From Phycisphaerales bacterium (GTDB lineage: Bacteria > Planctomycetota > Phycisphaerae > Phycisphaerales > UBA1924), in NCBI GenBank assembly GCA_029260265.1, contig JAJDDO010000024.1, positions 621,458 to 685,457 of the forward strand: a stretch of 64,000 bases of DNA, written 5' to 3'. Of this stretch, positions 15,760 to 24,497 are shown piece by piece; the stretch's first letter is position 1; the number at the start of each line of letters is the position of its first letter. Below the pieces are notes generated by a model, which saw only the letters and a program-made list of their open reading frames with translations, was not told where the DNA came from and did no database searches. A program made the position numbers and the translations under genes.

Positions 15760-17481
15760 TTAGAGCAAAGCGATCAGTGTGTCGAACATTTCTTGCGCAG
15801 CCGTGATGATCCGCGCCGCCCCCTGGTATTGGCGTTGATAACTCAACAGATTCAACGACTCTTCATCAACGCTCACGCCCGAGACGCCCGCGCGTTGGCT
15901 CTCCAGACTCTGACGCACCGCCTGCGCGGCGCCCGCGCCGGTGCGTGCGCCCGCGATCTCGACGGCTACCCCCTGCGTGTGGTTGCCCCAGAAGCTCGTA
16001 AATGTCCGCCCGTTGAATCCATTGATCGCGGTGGTGCTTAGCGAACTGATTTCTTTGGCGTTCCCGTTGGCGACGAACTGCCCCTCGACCAGCCGCCCGA
16101 GCTTCACATCCACATCATCGCGGACGCCGATATCCGACGAGTCCGAACCACTAAAGAAGGTATTGACGCCGAGCACCGCGAGGGCGCCCGACGAATCATC
16201 AGAGAACGCGAACGAGATGCTCGGATCATCCGAAACAATCTGCATCCGCCCGGACGGATCAAACGATGCGGTCAATCCGGATACCGCGTTGATCGCAGCA
16301 CGGATATCCTCCGCGCTCGTATCGTCCGCGAAACCCGGCGCACCTGTGTTGTCGAGCCCATCGAGGTCAATCTCGACCCAGACACGATCCGATGTATTCG
16401 TTTGCTCGTTGCGGACCTCGAGGTAGAACCCGCCGTTCTCCGCAGCGAACGGGAGATCGGCGAAGGTCGAGTTGTTCGGGTCATTGAGCGCAAGAATCTG
16501 ATCGCTGGAGTTGATCTGCAACGATCCGAGCTCATTGCTCAGCCAGTCCTCGTTGATCCCCGTGGAATGGAGCTTGTTAATCTCAAAGATCAGCTGCGAT
16601 GCAAGGTCGTCAAGCTTCTCGAGCGTGGTGTCGATCACACCATCGCGTGATTCGAGCAGCCCTCCGAGCGCACCGCTGCGGACATCAAGGGGAGATTTGT
16701 TGTCCGAGACCACGATCTTGGTGGTTGCAATCGGTCCGGAAGTATCGCGGAGCACCTCCACACCTCGGCTCGAGTTGCCCAGCACCACCGGGGTCGAGCC
16801 AACAAACACATTGTACTGCCCGGCGTTGGTCTCGCTGACGGTGACATCAACGATCGAAGAGAGCTCGGTCACGATCTGATCACGCCGATCCCGCAACGAT
16901 GATGCCTCGGTGGTCCCATTCTCTTGCGTAGAAATAGTCTCATTGATCGAGGCAAGCTCAGAGAACAACGCGTTGGCCTGGGTGGTCTGGGCATCGATCT
17001 GGCTTTCGAGCTGTTGACGCTCATTGAGCAGATCGGTCCGCATGTTCTGGATAAACGAAGAAAGCGATCGCCCCTGATTGAGCAGCGTCGATTGAGAATC
17101 GAGCAGGGTGGTCGCTTCGGACCAGGTGTTGAAAAACCCGCTGAGCTGCGAGGACATGTCGAACTCGGTACCCTCGTTGAGGATCGCCTCGAGCTGGTTC
17201 ATCGCGTTGAGCTTCTGCCCCGCGGCGTATTCATCCGAGATCCCGTTCCAGAGCCGTTTCTGGAGGGCGCCGTCGATCTGGCGGCGGACATCAGCAACCG
17301 CGACCCCGTTGCCGATGTTGAATGGATCCGAGCTCGCGCCGCGGATGGCTTCGAGCATCGCGATCTGCCGGGCGTACCCAGGTGTGGCGACATTGGCCAT
17401 GTTCTGGGCGGTCACATTGAGCCCAATCTGGCTCGTGAAAAGCGCCGAACGCGCGATATTCATTGCAGAGGTGATACTCAT
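15760..17481 (-). CDS. flgK: Flagellar hook-filament junction protein FlgK (HAP1)
   Basis: A 573-residue protein joining hook and filament. The N-terminal block MSITSAMNIARSALFTSQIG, then NVTAQNMANVATPGYARQ, is the rod/hook family signature. A long coiled coil (LLNERQQLESQIDAQTTQANAL) follows. The C-terminal end SGVSVDEESLNLLSYQRQYQ, then GAARIITAAQEMFDTLIALL, is the FlgK-type end. The open frame extends upstream to 17637, but the family start is the ATG at 17481, which has AAGGAG upstream. It lies between flgN (25 bases upstream) and flgL (23 bases downstream), so the chaperone and its two clients are adjacent and probably co-transcribed. Confidence 0.95.
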   Translation of the reverse strand: MSITSAMNIARSALFTSQIGLNVTAQNMANVATPGYARQIAMLEAIRGASSDPFNIGNGVAVADVRRQIDGALQKRLWNGISDEYAAGQKLNAMNQLEAILNEGTEFDMSSQLSGFFNTWSEATTLLDSQSTLLNQGRSLSSFIQNMRTDLLNERQQLESQIDAQTTQANALFSELASINETISTQENGTTEASSLRDRRDQIVTELSSIVDVTVSETNAGQYNVFVGSTPVVLGNSSRGVEVLRDTSGPIATTKIVVSDNKSPLDVRSGALGGLLESRDGVIDTTLEKLDDLASQLIFEINKLHSTGINEDWLSNELGSLQINSSDQILALNDPNNSTFADLPFAAENGGFYLEVRNEQTNTSDRVWVEIDLDGLDNTGAPGFADDTSAEDIRAAINAVSGLTASFDPSGRMQIVSDDPSISFAFSDDSSGALAVLGVNTFFSGSDSSDIGVRDDVDVKLGRLVEGQFVANGNAKEISSLSTTAINGFNGRTFTSFWGNHTQGVAVEIAGARTGAGAAQAVRQSLESQRAGVSGVSVDEESLNLLSYQRQYQGAARIITAAQEMFDTLIALL

Positions 17482-17506
17482 CGCGTTGCTCCTTTCCGCG
17501 TGCGCT

Positions 17507-18028
17507 TCATTGGTGAAGATCCATCGAGCTGGTGACCTGGGTTCGTGCGGGATCGACGCTGCCGTTGCGTCCGTAGGTGCCCGCGTGCGACATATTCGCC
17601 GAGACTTGCTGGATAAGCCCCTGCATATGCTGTGCAAGCGCGTTGGATGCTTCTTGGACAGCCTGATGTTCGGTGCGGAGCTGAGCGATCAACGCACGCA
17701 ACCGTGCCGAGGATTTGCTGATGCGTTCAGCCGGTTCGCGATCGAGTGTGGGGAGCAGCTCGGGGATGGTCATGCAGTGCCCGTCGGGAGCGGTGATCAT
17801 GGATTGGCGAGACTGCTCGATGGTCGCGATGCGCTCGAGCACCTCGCCCGTCTGGGCGATCACACGCCCGATGGCATTGGGGTCGGCCAGGGCGATCGCG
17901 TCGCGGTGCTCTCCGGCTAGTCCGAGCAACGATTCATGCTCGCTGGAAAGATTGACGAGCAACGCATCGAGCCGATCAGTGTCGATCTGGGCTTGGTGGG
18001 GTGGGATGGGGGTGGTCGTGGTGCTCAT
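17507..18028 (-). CDS. flgN: FlgN-like flagellar export chaperone
   Basis: A 173-residue, nearly all-helical protein. The core has the FlgN pattern: LDALLVNLSSEHESLLGLAGEHRDAIALADPNAIGRVIAQTGEVLERI, then a Leu/Ala-rich second half (LRALIAQLRTEHQAVQEASNALAQHMQGLIQQV). FlgN proteins bind the C-terminal helices of FlgK and FlgL and bring them to the export gate. The position immediately upstream of flgK and flgL, with a 2-base gap to the FlgJ-like gene before it, supports the assignment more than the sequence alone would. A small Thr/Pro-rich start (MSTTTTPIPPHQ) and a disordered tail flank the helical part. Confidence 0.78.
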   Translation of the reverse strand: MSTTTTPIPPHQAQIDTDRLDALLVNLSSEHESLLGLAGEHRDAIALADPNAIGRVIAQTGEVLERIATIEQSRQSMITAPDGHCMTIPELLPTLDREPAERISKSSARLRALIAQLRTEHQAVQEASNALAQHMQGLIQQVSANMSHAGTYGRNGSVDPARTQVTSSMDLHQ

Positions 18029-18030
18029 GG

Positions 18031-18612
18031 TTATCCCAGAAGATCCAGAGGGCGGCGGGCTTGGGTTACGCTTGGCTGGTTGGCTGATTGTTTGGTCGCG
18101 TTGGCCGCTTCGCTGATGTACGCCTGCCGACCGAGCATGTCTTGGTGGAGCCGATCAACGAGGTCAAACTTGGACGCCGAGACAATCTTGTCCGCGAGCT
18201 GCGCATCGAGCAGAGGCCCGAACTGCTTGTCTGCCTGCGTCGGTGCGAAAGGGCCCGCCGCGTTGTTTGATTCACGCAACGATTGCAAGATGGGCTTGAC
18301 GAGCGTGGATGCAACAAGCTGCTCGGCTGCCTGCCGGGCGCGATCTGATCTGGTGCTCTCGGAGTTGTCCTTGACAAACTCCGCGCTGAGTTCGGTGCCG
18401 GTGAACAAATCGCGGCGGCTCGTGATCGGCGCGGTCTTCTCGTTGAGCAGCGATCGGAACGCGAGCGGGTCGCTCTCGTTGATCGGGCGGAGTGTCGCCA
18501 GTGCATCATTGGATGGCAGCTTGGCGAGGTTCACACGCCCGGACCGGTTGGGCTGAAGAAGACGCCCGATGGTCGCGTTGGCGGTACTCGAGATTGATTC
18601 GTTGGCGCTCAT
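18031..18612 (-). CDS. flgJ: FlgJ-like rod-binding protein without a muramidase domain
   Basis: A 193-residue protein. Residues of about 85-150 fit the rod-binding domain of FlgJ: ARQAAEQLVASTLVKPILQSLRESN followed by QFGPLLDAQLADKIVSASKFDLVDRL, i.e. the helix, Leu-Arg, Asp-Gln-Leu-Ala pattern. It lacks the C-terminal glucosaminidase half found in gammaproteobacterial FlgJ, as in many other phyla, so peptidoglycan opening must be done by another enzyme. The first 80 residues have no recognisable fold. It sits six bases downstream of flgI and two bases upstream of flgN. The ring protein, rod cap and chaperone order is a normal flagellar arrangement. Confidence 0.75.
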   Translation of the reverse strand: MSANESISSTANATIGRLLQPNRSGRVNLAKLPSNDALATLRPINESDPLAFRSLLNEKTAPITSRRDLFTGTELSAEFVKDNSESTRSDRARQAAEQLVASTLVKPILQSLRESNNAAGPFAPTQADKQFGPLLDAQLADKIVSASKFDLVDRLHQDMLGRQAYISEAANATKQSANQPSVTQARRPLDLLG

Positions 18613-18618
18613 TGGTCT

Positions 18619-19722
18619 TTATTCCTGCCCGTCGATGATGAGCCGCGCGTGGAGTTTTCCCGAGGTGTGGAGCATCTCGAGGATCTGGATCTGTTCCTTC
18701 GGCGGGATATCAAGCTGATCAAACGCCGAGATCAGATCGTCGAGCTGGGCGGTATCCGATGCGCTTGCCTGGGGCGATTCAATTTTGGCAAAGTCATTCG
18801 TCTGCGACAACGGCAACGCCTGTGTCGGCACCGGCGGGGGCACCAGGGTGGTGATGCGGAGATCCTTGTGGGTGATAATGGCGCTCGAAACCTGCACATC
18901 ACCCGTGATCACGATGATCCCTCGGCGGGTGTCGCAGATCACCTTGGCGGGCAGCTTACGAAGAGCGCTCGATACATCGGTGGACATGATGTCGCCAAAG
19001 AAGGCCGCAGGGTTTGCGCGTTCAGTGCGGGGCACCGTGATGCGGATCGTGCGAGGATCAACGGGCTTGGCGAGCGATTCACCGAGCTTGGTGCTGGTGA
19101 GCAGGTACTGCTGGTTGATCTCGGTGGCCATCGTACCGACGCTGTCCCACCCAGAGAAATCCGGGTCGATGATCAAATCAAAGCTCGTTGAGATATTCGG
19201 CATCGTGTTCACATCGCGGACCATCTGCCCGCCCTTGGAGATCGTCGCCACGGTGGGCAGCTCCGCGTCAGGCAGCGAGAGCTGCCCGGATGCAAATGCG
19301 TAAACAGGTGACTCAGGGAATGGGGTCAGCGGCGAGAGAAGCAGCGTGCCCCCCTCGAGCGATTGAGCGCTGTTGAGCACCGAGATGGTCACCTTGAGCC
19401 GGTCGTCGACCTTCGCACCCTGACGGGGGATCTCGCAGGTCACCAGCACGAGTGCCGCAGACTTGGTGGTGCTGATCTCGTCGATGCTGACCGGGTTACC
19501 GAGCTTGGACAGGGCCGCTGCAAGCGGGCGAGCCATCGCAAGCTCGGTGCCCTTGTCGCCGGTTCCGTTCAGACCAACAACGAGCCCGAGTCCCTGGATG
19601 ACGCTGGCGCCCTCGCCTTTGACGCGGGTGATCTCGCGGAGTGATTTGGCTGCAATCGCGTCGCTGATCATCAGCGAGAAGAGGGCAGCAATCAGTATGG
19701 GTGTGACAATCCTTCTGCACAT
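18619..19722 (-). CDS. flgI: Flagellar P-ring protein FlgI
   Basis: A 367-residue periplasmic protein forming the P-ring around the rod in the peptidoglycan layer. It has a cleavable signal (MCRRIVTPILIAALFSLMISDAIA) and then the FlgI blocks: SLREITRVKGEGASVIQGLGLVVGLNGTGDKG, VLVTCEIPRQGAKVDDRL, SVLNSAQSLEGGTLLLSPL and VICDTRRGIIVITGDVQVSSAIITHKDL, with a C-terminal helical end (LDDLISAFDQLDIPPKEQIQILEML). GAAGGA lies 8 bases before the ATG. It is separated from flgH by hpt. Together with FlgH it shows that the cell has a periplasm and an outer membrane. Confidence 0.95.
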   Translation of the reverse strand: MCRRIVTPILIAALFSLMISDAIAAKSLREITRVKGEGASVIQGLGLVVGLNGTGDKGTELAMARPLAAALSKLGNPVSIDEISTTKSAALVLVTCEIPRQGAKVDDRLKVTISVLNSAQSLEGGTLLLSPLTPFPESPVYAFASGQLSLPDAELPTVATISKGGQMVRDVNTMPNISTSFDLIIDPDFSGWDSVGTMATEINQQYLLTSTKLGESLAKPVDPRTIRITVPRTERANPAAFFGDIMSTDVSSALRKLPAKVICDTRRGIIVITGDVQVSSAIITHKDLRITTLVPPPVPTQALPLSQTNDFAKIESPQASASDTAQLDDLISAFDQLDIPPKEQIQILEMLHTSGKLHARLIIDGQE

Positions 19723-19800
19723 AGTGGAATCCTTCCGTTGGACACTTACGCGAATCGCGTGCCAAACGGGGGATCAATCGTGCGCAAAGATGTTGTCTGC

Positions 19801-20376
19801 TCAACTCGGCAGAGAATCGGTATCGAGCACACCGATTTCTGGATGGTTGCGGTAATACCCGTCGTAATCGAGCCCATACCCGACGACGAACTCATCGGGG
19901 ATCTCGAACCCGACATAATCGGCTGAGATATCCGCGACACGCTTGACCTGTTTGTCGAGCATCACGCCCATGCGCAGCGTGGCCGGGTTCTGCTTGAGGA
20001 TCAAGTCGCGGACCATCGCGAGGGTCTGCCCGGAATCGAGGATGTCGTCAAGCACAATAATGTGCTTGCCGGCCAAGTCCTTTGGCATTTCTGAGGCAAG
20101 CAACGCCCCTTTCGAACGCACCGATGCACCCGGATAGCTGGAAACCGCGACCAGACCGAGGGAAAGACGAAGCGGGAGCTCGCGGATCAGATCGGCAACA
20201 AAGATCATCGCCCCCGTCATGACGGGGATGATGATCACCTTGTCCATGTCCAGCACGCTGTGCCCGTCCTTTTCAAGGTCCGCCTGGATATCGCGTGCGA
20301 TATCCGCAGCCATCCCTTTGACACGCTCGGCGATCTGTTCACGGGTAAAGAGTGTGCGTTGGATTTCTTGGAACAT
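19801..20376 (-). CDS. hpt: Hypoxanthine phosphoribosyltransferase
   Basis: Purine salvage enzyme transferring phosphoribose from PRPP to hypoxanthine or guanine. The 191-residue length is typical. The PRPP-binding loop is VLDDILDSGQT, the pyrophosphate-side block is PVMTGAMIFVADLIREL, and the C-terminal base-binding part is DEFVVGYGLDYDGYYRNHPEIGVL, a pattern of bacterial Hpt. It interrupts the flagellar run between flgH and flgI. It has no Shine-Dalgarno sequence, but TATTGT lies five bases before the ATG (20382-20387), so it may have its own leaderless promoter. The 78-base gap to flgI allows a separate start there too. Confidence 0.93.
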   Translation of the reverse strand: MFQEIQRTLFTREQIAERVKGMAADIARDIQADLEKDGHSVLDMDKVIIIPVMTGAMIFVADLIRELPLRLSLGLVAVSSYPGASVRSKGALLASEMPKDLAGKHIIVLDDILDSGQTLAMVRDLILKQNPATLRMGVMLDKQVKRVADISADYVGFEIPDEFVVGYGLDYDGYYRNHPEIGVLDTDSLPS

Positions 20377-20456
20377 GACTCACAATAGGCACCGAACAAG
20401 ACCGGTTGCCCCGCTCCACCCGCGATCGATCCAGAACGCGGACCATCAAGCCAAGC

Positions 20457-21143
20457 CTAGAACGCAAAGATGGTATCAAAGATCCGGGTGAACAGCCCTT
20501 TTTCACTCGTATCCTTCAGCTCGCCCTCATTCTCTACCACAAGGTTCAGATTCGCCATCTGGCTCGAGAGGATGGTGTTCTGGGTCGTGATGTCTTGTTC
20601 GCGAGCGACGCCCGAGATCACGAGTGTCTGGATCTCTTCATCTTTGGATATGCGTTTGACCGCTTCGAGCACCAGGGTGCCGTTGGGTTTGATCTCGAGC
20701 ACCTGGGCGGTGATCCGGGCGGTGAACTTGTCCTTGCGTTCGTAGTCTCCCTCGCCGGTAAAGTCTGACTTGGCGGCGTAATCGAGCAGGTCAACATTGG
20801 CAAGGTTGCCGGCCGCGATCTGCAGCTCGAACAACGCCATCAGATCAACCAGCGAGTTCAGGCTGTGGTTGGCTTTGCTGTCCTTCGCGGTCTCGAGGCT
20901 CTGCGAGCTGGTCATCGATGAAACCTCATCGATAATGATCGTGATGATGTCGTGCTCTTTGATTACCCTTGGCTCAGGCGGAGCAACATAGACCAGGCTC
21001 ACCTGCTCGAGCGAGAGGACCGTCGTGGTGTCGTCAATGGGTTCGCTGGAATGTTCCGCAAGGAACAGGCTCTGGGCGGTGGCGATCGAGCACACCATGG
21101 CGAGCACGCAGAATGCAAAGGATGATTGGCGGGTGGTCTTCAT
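20457..21143 (-). CDS. flgH: Flagellar L-ring protein FlgH
   Basis: A 228-residue outer-membrane ring protein. The signal region MKTTRQSSFAFCVLAMVCSIATAQSLF lacks a clear lipobox (the only Cys residues are inside the hydrophobic core), so it may not be lipidated as in enteric FlgH. Family blocks are PEPRVIKEHDIITIIIDEVSS, then FTGEGDYERKDKFTARITAQV, LEIKPNGTLVLEAVKRI, SGVAREQDITTQNTILSSQMANL and a hydrophobic end (GLFTRIFDTIFAF). The FxGxG, the PNG-x-LVLE and the SG-x-x-R-xx-DI blocks are diagnostic. It begins 10 bases after flgA. Confidence 0.93.
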   Translation of the reverse strand: MKTTRQSSFAFCVLAMVCSIATAQSLFLAEHSSEPIDDTTTVLSLEQVSLVYVAPPEPRVIKEHDIITIIIDEVSSMTSSQSLETAKDSKANHSLNSLVDLMALFELQIAAGNLANVDLLDYAAKSDFTGEGDYERKDKFTARITAQVLEIKPNGTLVLEAVKRISKDEEIQTLVISGVAREQDITTQNTILSSQMANLNLVVENEGELKDTSEKGLFTRIFDTIFAF

Positions 21144-21153
21144 GATCGGGCCC

Positions 21154-22167
21154 CTATTGGTTTGATTCGCTGATGATGACGGCTCGCCCCAGTCCGGAGG
21201 CTCGGGCGGTGAATCTGCTTTTTCGATCGAGCGATTCGAGTTCGAGCAGCTCGCCGTCGCGCACGCTGCTCAGCGCGCGTGCCCTGAGATTCACAACGAC
21301 CGACCCCGCGATCGAGCGTGCAGAGATGATGTCGCCGCGGTTGATGACGATTGGCGTTTCGATATCGTCATACATGATGACGGTGCCCGCCCGCAGAGCG
21401 GATCGTGCAACCAAGCCGTCGATGGTCTCTGCGTTGGCCGGTGTTGTGTTTGGTTTAACCCATTGTGTCTGAACTACATACATCGACTTGTCGATCTCGG
21501 TCCCGCGATTGATCCGCTCGGTGACGACCAGAATCTGACGACGGATCTCGAGCTTGGCGGCGATCGTGAAGCTCCGCTCGATGCGCTCGCCGGCGTACAC
21601 CGTCAGTCGCAGCGTAAGCCGATTGGCATTGCCGATCTGATGAATCTCGACGAGCCGATCCTCTGCGGACATCGCAAGCGCCTCGCGGTCGGCGTCGCGG
21701 AGTTCGAGCCTCAGATCCTTCGACTGAACCCCGTATCGCTTGGCGATCCATCGCATCACCGAATCGTGCAATGTTGGAACGGGGGGCTGGTCTTTGGCAT
21801 CGCTGTTGGCAGCGGTGCCCGACTTGATCGTGTCGGCATTGAGCCGGGTTGGTCTGCGTGTGATGAATGATTCGTTGCCCTTCACCACAATCGACCCGAT
21901 GGCGACACGCTGGGCATCGTCGAGCATCTCTCGGACCTGCTCGACGCCAACGCGTGTCCAACTTCCGATTGTCACAAGCGAGTCGATCGGCAGCGGTGCC
22001 AGCTCGCGATGCTGAGGGCCGACGATCTCGGCGATGTCGCCGAGCGTCAACGTGTCGTCGCCCGCCAGGCGCACCGTCGAAAGCAGGGTGACGCTGGTGA
22101 TCTCGCCTGCACGCAGAGGTGATACGCAAAGAGCCAGAAGGAGGATGATCAGGGTTCGTTTGGTCAT
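21154..22167 (-). CDS. flgA: Flagellar P-ring assembly chaperone FlgA
   Basis: A 337-residue periplasmic protein that helps P-ring assembly. A signal peptide (MTKRTLIILLLALCVSPLRAG) is followed by an N-terminal region with ITSVTLLSTVRLAGDDTLTLGDIAEIVG. A C-terminal SAF domain follows: VTERINRGTEIDKSMYVVQTQW, then GLVARSALRAGTVIMYDDIE, and the last beta part INRGDIISARSIAGSVVVNLRARALS. It is about 100 residues longer than enteric FlgA because of an extended N-terminal half. It starts 6 bases after the flgG stop and is followed 10 bases later by flgH, a conserved flgG-flgA-flgH order. Confidence 0.9.
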   Translation of the reverse strand: MTKRTLIILLLALCVSPLRAGEITSVTLLSTVRLAGDDTLTLGDIAEIVGPQHRELAPLPIDSLVTIGSWTRVGVEQVREMLDDAQRVAIGSIVVKGNESFITRRPTRLNADTIKSGTAANSDAKDQPPVPTLHDSVMRWIAKRYGVQSKDLRLELRDADREALAMSAEDRLVEIHQIGNANRLTLRLTVYAGERIERSFTIAAKLEIRRQILVVTERINRGTEIDKSMYVVQTQWVKPNTTPANAETIDGLVARSALRAGTVIMYDDIETPIVINRGDIISARSIAGSVVVNLRARALSSVRDGELLELESLDRKSRFTARASGLGRAVIISESNQ

Positions 22168-22173
22168 GGTTGA

Positions 22174-22983
22174 TTATCGTCTGAGCTGGGCGATGGACTG
22201 GAGGGTTTCGTCCGCAGCGCGGATGGATTGCGAGTTCATCTCAAAGGCACGCTGGGTGCGGATCAGTTCGATCAACTCGCGAGCGGGATCGACATTCGAG
22301 CCCTCAAGGAACCCGCCGAGGATGGTGCCTCGGTTGTCTTCGCCGGGGTTACCCGCGATGGGTGGCCCGGATGCTGACGACTCGACCCAGAGGTTCTCGC
22401 CGACCTGGGAGAGCCCGGTCGGATTGACGAAGTTGGTGATCTGGATCTGCCCAACGAGTTGTGGCTCGGCCTCGCCTGGAACACGGGCGAAGACCTGCCC
22501 GCTGGAGTCCACACCGACCTCCTCCGCATCCGCTGGGATGGTGAGCACGGGGTTGAGCCTTCGCCCATTGGAGTTGGCGAGCACCAGTTCAGAATCCGAG
22601 TTCGTGGTGAAGTTGCCCGAACGGGTGTACGCCTCGCCGTTGGCGCCAAGCGAATCCTCAACCGTCACCCGAAAGAATCCCGAGCCCTGGATCATCATGT
22701 CCAATGGCGATACACCCGGAACAGGGGGGCCTTGTGTGAAATCTTGTTGTGTGCCGGAGGTGTGAACACCAAGCCCGATGGAGAGCCCGGTGGGGCGCTG
22801 ATCGCCGTTGTTGTTCTCGGTGCCCGGCTGGGCTCGCTCGATGTAGAGCAAATCCTCGAAGTTCACGCGCGAAGACTTGAACCCCTCCGTATTTGCATTG
22901 GCGAGGTTGTTGGCGATGACATCAAGGCGGGTATTGAGCGCCTTGAGCCCGGTCGAGGCGGATTGCATTGCGAGGACGGCCAT
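22174..22983 (-). CDS. flgG: Flagellar distal rod protein FlgG
   Basis: A 269-residue rod subunit. The N-terminal MAVLAMQSASTGLKALNTRLDVIANNLANANTEG block, the FKSSRVNFEDLLY segment and the centre MIQGSGFFRVTVEDSLG...AYTRSGNFTTNSDSELVLANSNGRRLNP are standard. The C-terminal end REYxxDPARELIELIRTQ type is present as NVDPARELIELIRTQRAFEMNSQSIRAADETLQSIAQLRR. Length and end match FlgG rather than FlgF. It follows flgF by 25 bases and precedes flgA by 6, so flgF-flgG-flgA-flgH is one likely transcription unit. The shaft it forms passes through the FlgI/FlgH rings. Confidence 0.95.
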   Translation of the reverse strand: MAVLAMQSASTGLKALNTRLDVIANNLANANTEGFKSSRVNFEDLLYIERAQPGTENNNGDQRPTGLSIGLGVHTSGTQQDFTQGPPVPGVSPLDMMIQGSGFFRVTVEDSLGANGEAYTRSGNFTTNSDSELVLANSNGRRLNPVLTIPADAEEVGVDSSGQVFARVPGEAEPQLVGQIQITNFVNPTGLSQVGENLWVESSASGPPIAGNPGEDNRGTILGGFLEGSNVDPARELIELIRTQRAFEMNSQSIRAADETLQSIAQLRR

Positions 22984-23008
22984 GTGTTACTCCTGTCGTA
23001 TCAGTGTT

Positions 23009-23776
23009 TTACGAGATCCGCCCGAAGGTGTTGATTGCTCGATCGGTGAGTCTGTTCTGCATCTCGATCATCCCGATGTTGCCTTGCGCCGACCGCGAGG
23101 CAGCCGTGATCTTCATCAGCGCTCCGATCTCGTTGACGCCGGATGATTCGACCATGCCCTGCTTGATCATCCCGGTCGCGTCGATCAGATCGAGCGGCTG
23201 GCTGTACTTGGAACCAAACTGCCCCTCGCCTCGTTTCTCGAGGATCGAACGATCGGAGACATCCGCGAGTTTGATCTGGGCGATCGACACATCTTGTTGA
23301 TAGACAACACCTTGCGAATCGATCTCGATTGGTCCGTCGGCGAGATTGATCGTGATCGGTGAGTTGGAGGTCGAGAGCACCTCGGTGCCGTTGGCCGACA
23401 TCACCAATGTGGAATCCGCGTTGGTGGTGAACCGCCCATCGCGTGTGAGGGTGGGGTTGGAAGGATCGCCTACAACGAAGAATCCATCGCCCTTGATACC
23501 CAGATCAAGGGGGTTTCCGGTCGGGGTGACCGGTGCTTGTGAGAAATCGATCATGGTGGGGGCGGAGAGGACGCCGCCGCCGAGCCGTTCGAGCAACTCA
23601 TCGGATGCCATGTTGTGCAGTCCATCTTCTTGGCGTGCCGCATCGCGGAACATGGTGCCGGCGAGCACGGGCTTAAACCCGGCTGTGTTGGCGTTGGCGA
23701 GGTTATTGGTCAGCGCGTCTTGTTGATGAATGCTTGCCAGCGCACCCGAAGCGGAAATTTGAATGCCGTAGTTCAT
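23009..23776 (-). CDS. flgF: Flagellar proximal/distal rod protein FlgF
   Basis: A 255-residue rod subunit, the first gene of the flagellar run in this window. MNYGIQISASGALASIHQQDALTNNLANANTAGFKPVLAG is the rod-family start. The centre DLGIKGDGFFVVGD...LTRDGRFTTNADSTLVMSANGTEVLS and the end GALMKITAASRSAQGNIGMIEMQNRLTDRAINTFGR fit FlgF, with a degenerate C-terminus relative to FlgG. The open frame starts at 23794; the ATG at 23776 fits the family better, but the upstream ATG cannot be excluded. No strong promoter is seen in the 145 bases before it; a TGGCACG there lacks the second sigma-54 element. Confidence 0.88.
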   Translation of the reverse strand: MNYGIQISASGALASIHQQDALTNNLANANTAGFKPVLAGTMFRDAARQEDGLHNMASDELLERLGGGVLSAPTMIDFSQAPVTPTGNPLDLGIKGDGFFVVGDPSNPTLTRDGRFTTNADSTLVMSANGTEVLSTSNSPITINLADGPIEIDSQGVVYQQDVSIAQIKLADVSDRSILEKRGEGQFGSKYSQPLDLIDATGMIKQGMVESSGVNEIGALMKITAASRSAQGNIGMIEMQNRLTDRAINTFGRIS

Positions 23777-23939
23777 GTGATCGATCCAGTCCATGCTCAG
23801 CCCGGTTCATCCGTGAACCCGCAGCCGGTGCAAAGGACTCCTCACACATGGCGTGCCAATGGTAGAGAGCTGATTGTGAATCGAAGTATGGTGGGATCTG
23901 CGCGTTGTGCGCAAAGCATGAAGCGTGCGCAAAAATCGA

Positions 23940-24497
23940 TCAGTCCATCTCGCTACAGAGTTTTAGGTAGGAATCGAGTTCATTGATAGTCAGATGCTGG
24001 ATTTCGGGCTCGTTACTCACGATCCATTCGCGATCGGTATTCGTCGCGCGGGCGAGTCGATCTCGGACGATTTTGGGATCGGATGGAGCCAGTGCAAGTT
24101 GTTCGACGACCCAGGCAGCCACAATCGGGCGTGCTTCTTGCTCCACCACTGATTCATTAAGTAGGCGGTCAAGAGTTAGTATTCGATTCCAGTTCTGTCC
24201 TGCTGTCGTGAAAATGTGTTTGCCATTCTGAGTCGTATTGGTTTTGTGCCACTTGGCGGGTTCGATGGGATTTAGGTACGGTGTGATCCAAGTGTCCGAC
24301 GCTGTTTTTGTGTAGACGGGGATTCGAAGTATGTAGTATTGATCCCGGTACTGTGCTGTCTGGTAGCTGAACTGCTTTTCCCATCCAGCACTCAAAGCAC
24401 CAGATAAAATCAGAATCAGACTACCAACGACGGTTAAGATGAGAATAGGTTTCTTCACAACTTCACTATACGAAAGAAAACTTTGGTGGTTCCTCAC
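23940..24497 (-). CDS. Single-span membrane protein of unknown function, AT-richer than neighbours
   Basis: A 185-residue protein with one N-terminal transmembrane helix (PILILTVVGSLILILSGALSAG), then a soluble part rich in Tyr, Trp and Thr (YRDQYYILRIPVYTK, DTWITPYLNPIEPAKWHKT). It ends in a Leu-rich helical region (QHLTINELDSYLKLCSEMD). I recognise no family. Its ATG overlaps the stop of pgi by four bases (ATGA), so it is translated with pgi. By eye its base composition is clearly lower in GC than pgi and the flagellar genes, suggesting more recent arrival or relaxed codon use. Soluble-domain topology would be outside the cytoplasm if the helix is an uncleaved signal anchor. Confidence 0.6.
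   Translation of the reverse strand: MRNHQSFLSYSEVVKKPILILTVVGSLILILSGALSAGWEKQFSYQTAQYRDQYYILRIPVYTKTASDTWITPYLNPIEPAKWHKTNTTQNGKHIFTTAGQNWNRILTLDRLLNESVVEQEARPIVAAWVVEQLALAPSDPKIVRDRLARATNTDREWIVSNEPEIQHLTINELDSYLKLCSEMD

Noticed and set aside
23846..23862. TGGCACG upstream of flgF as a sigma-54 promoter
   Set aside because: The -24 half matches, but the expected TTGC at the right distance is replaced by GTGT; sigma-54 needs the GC at -12.
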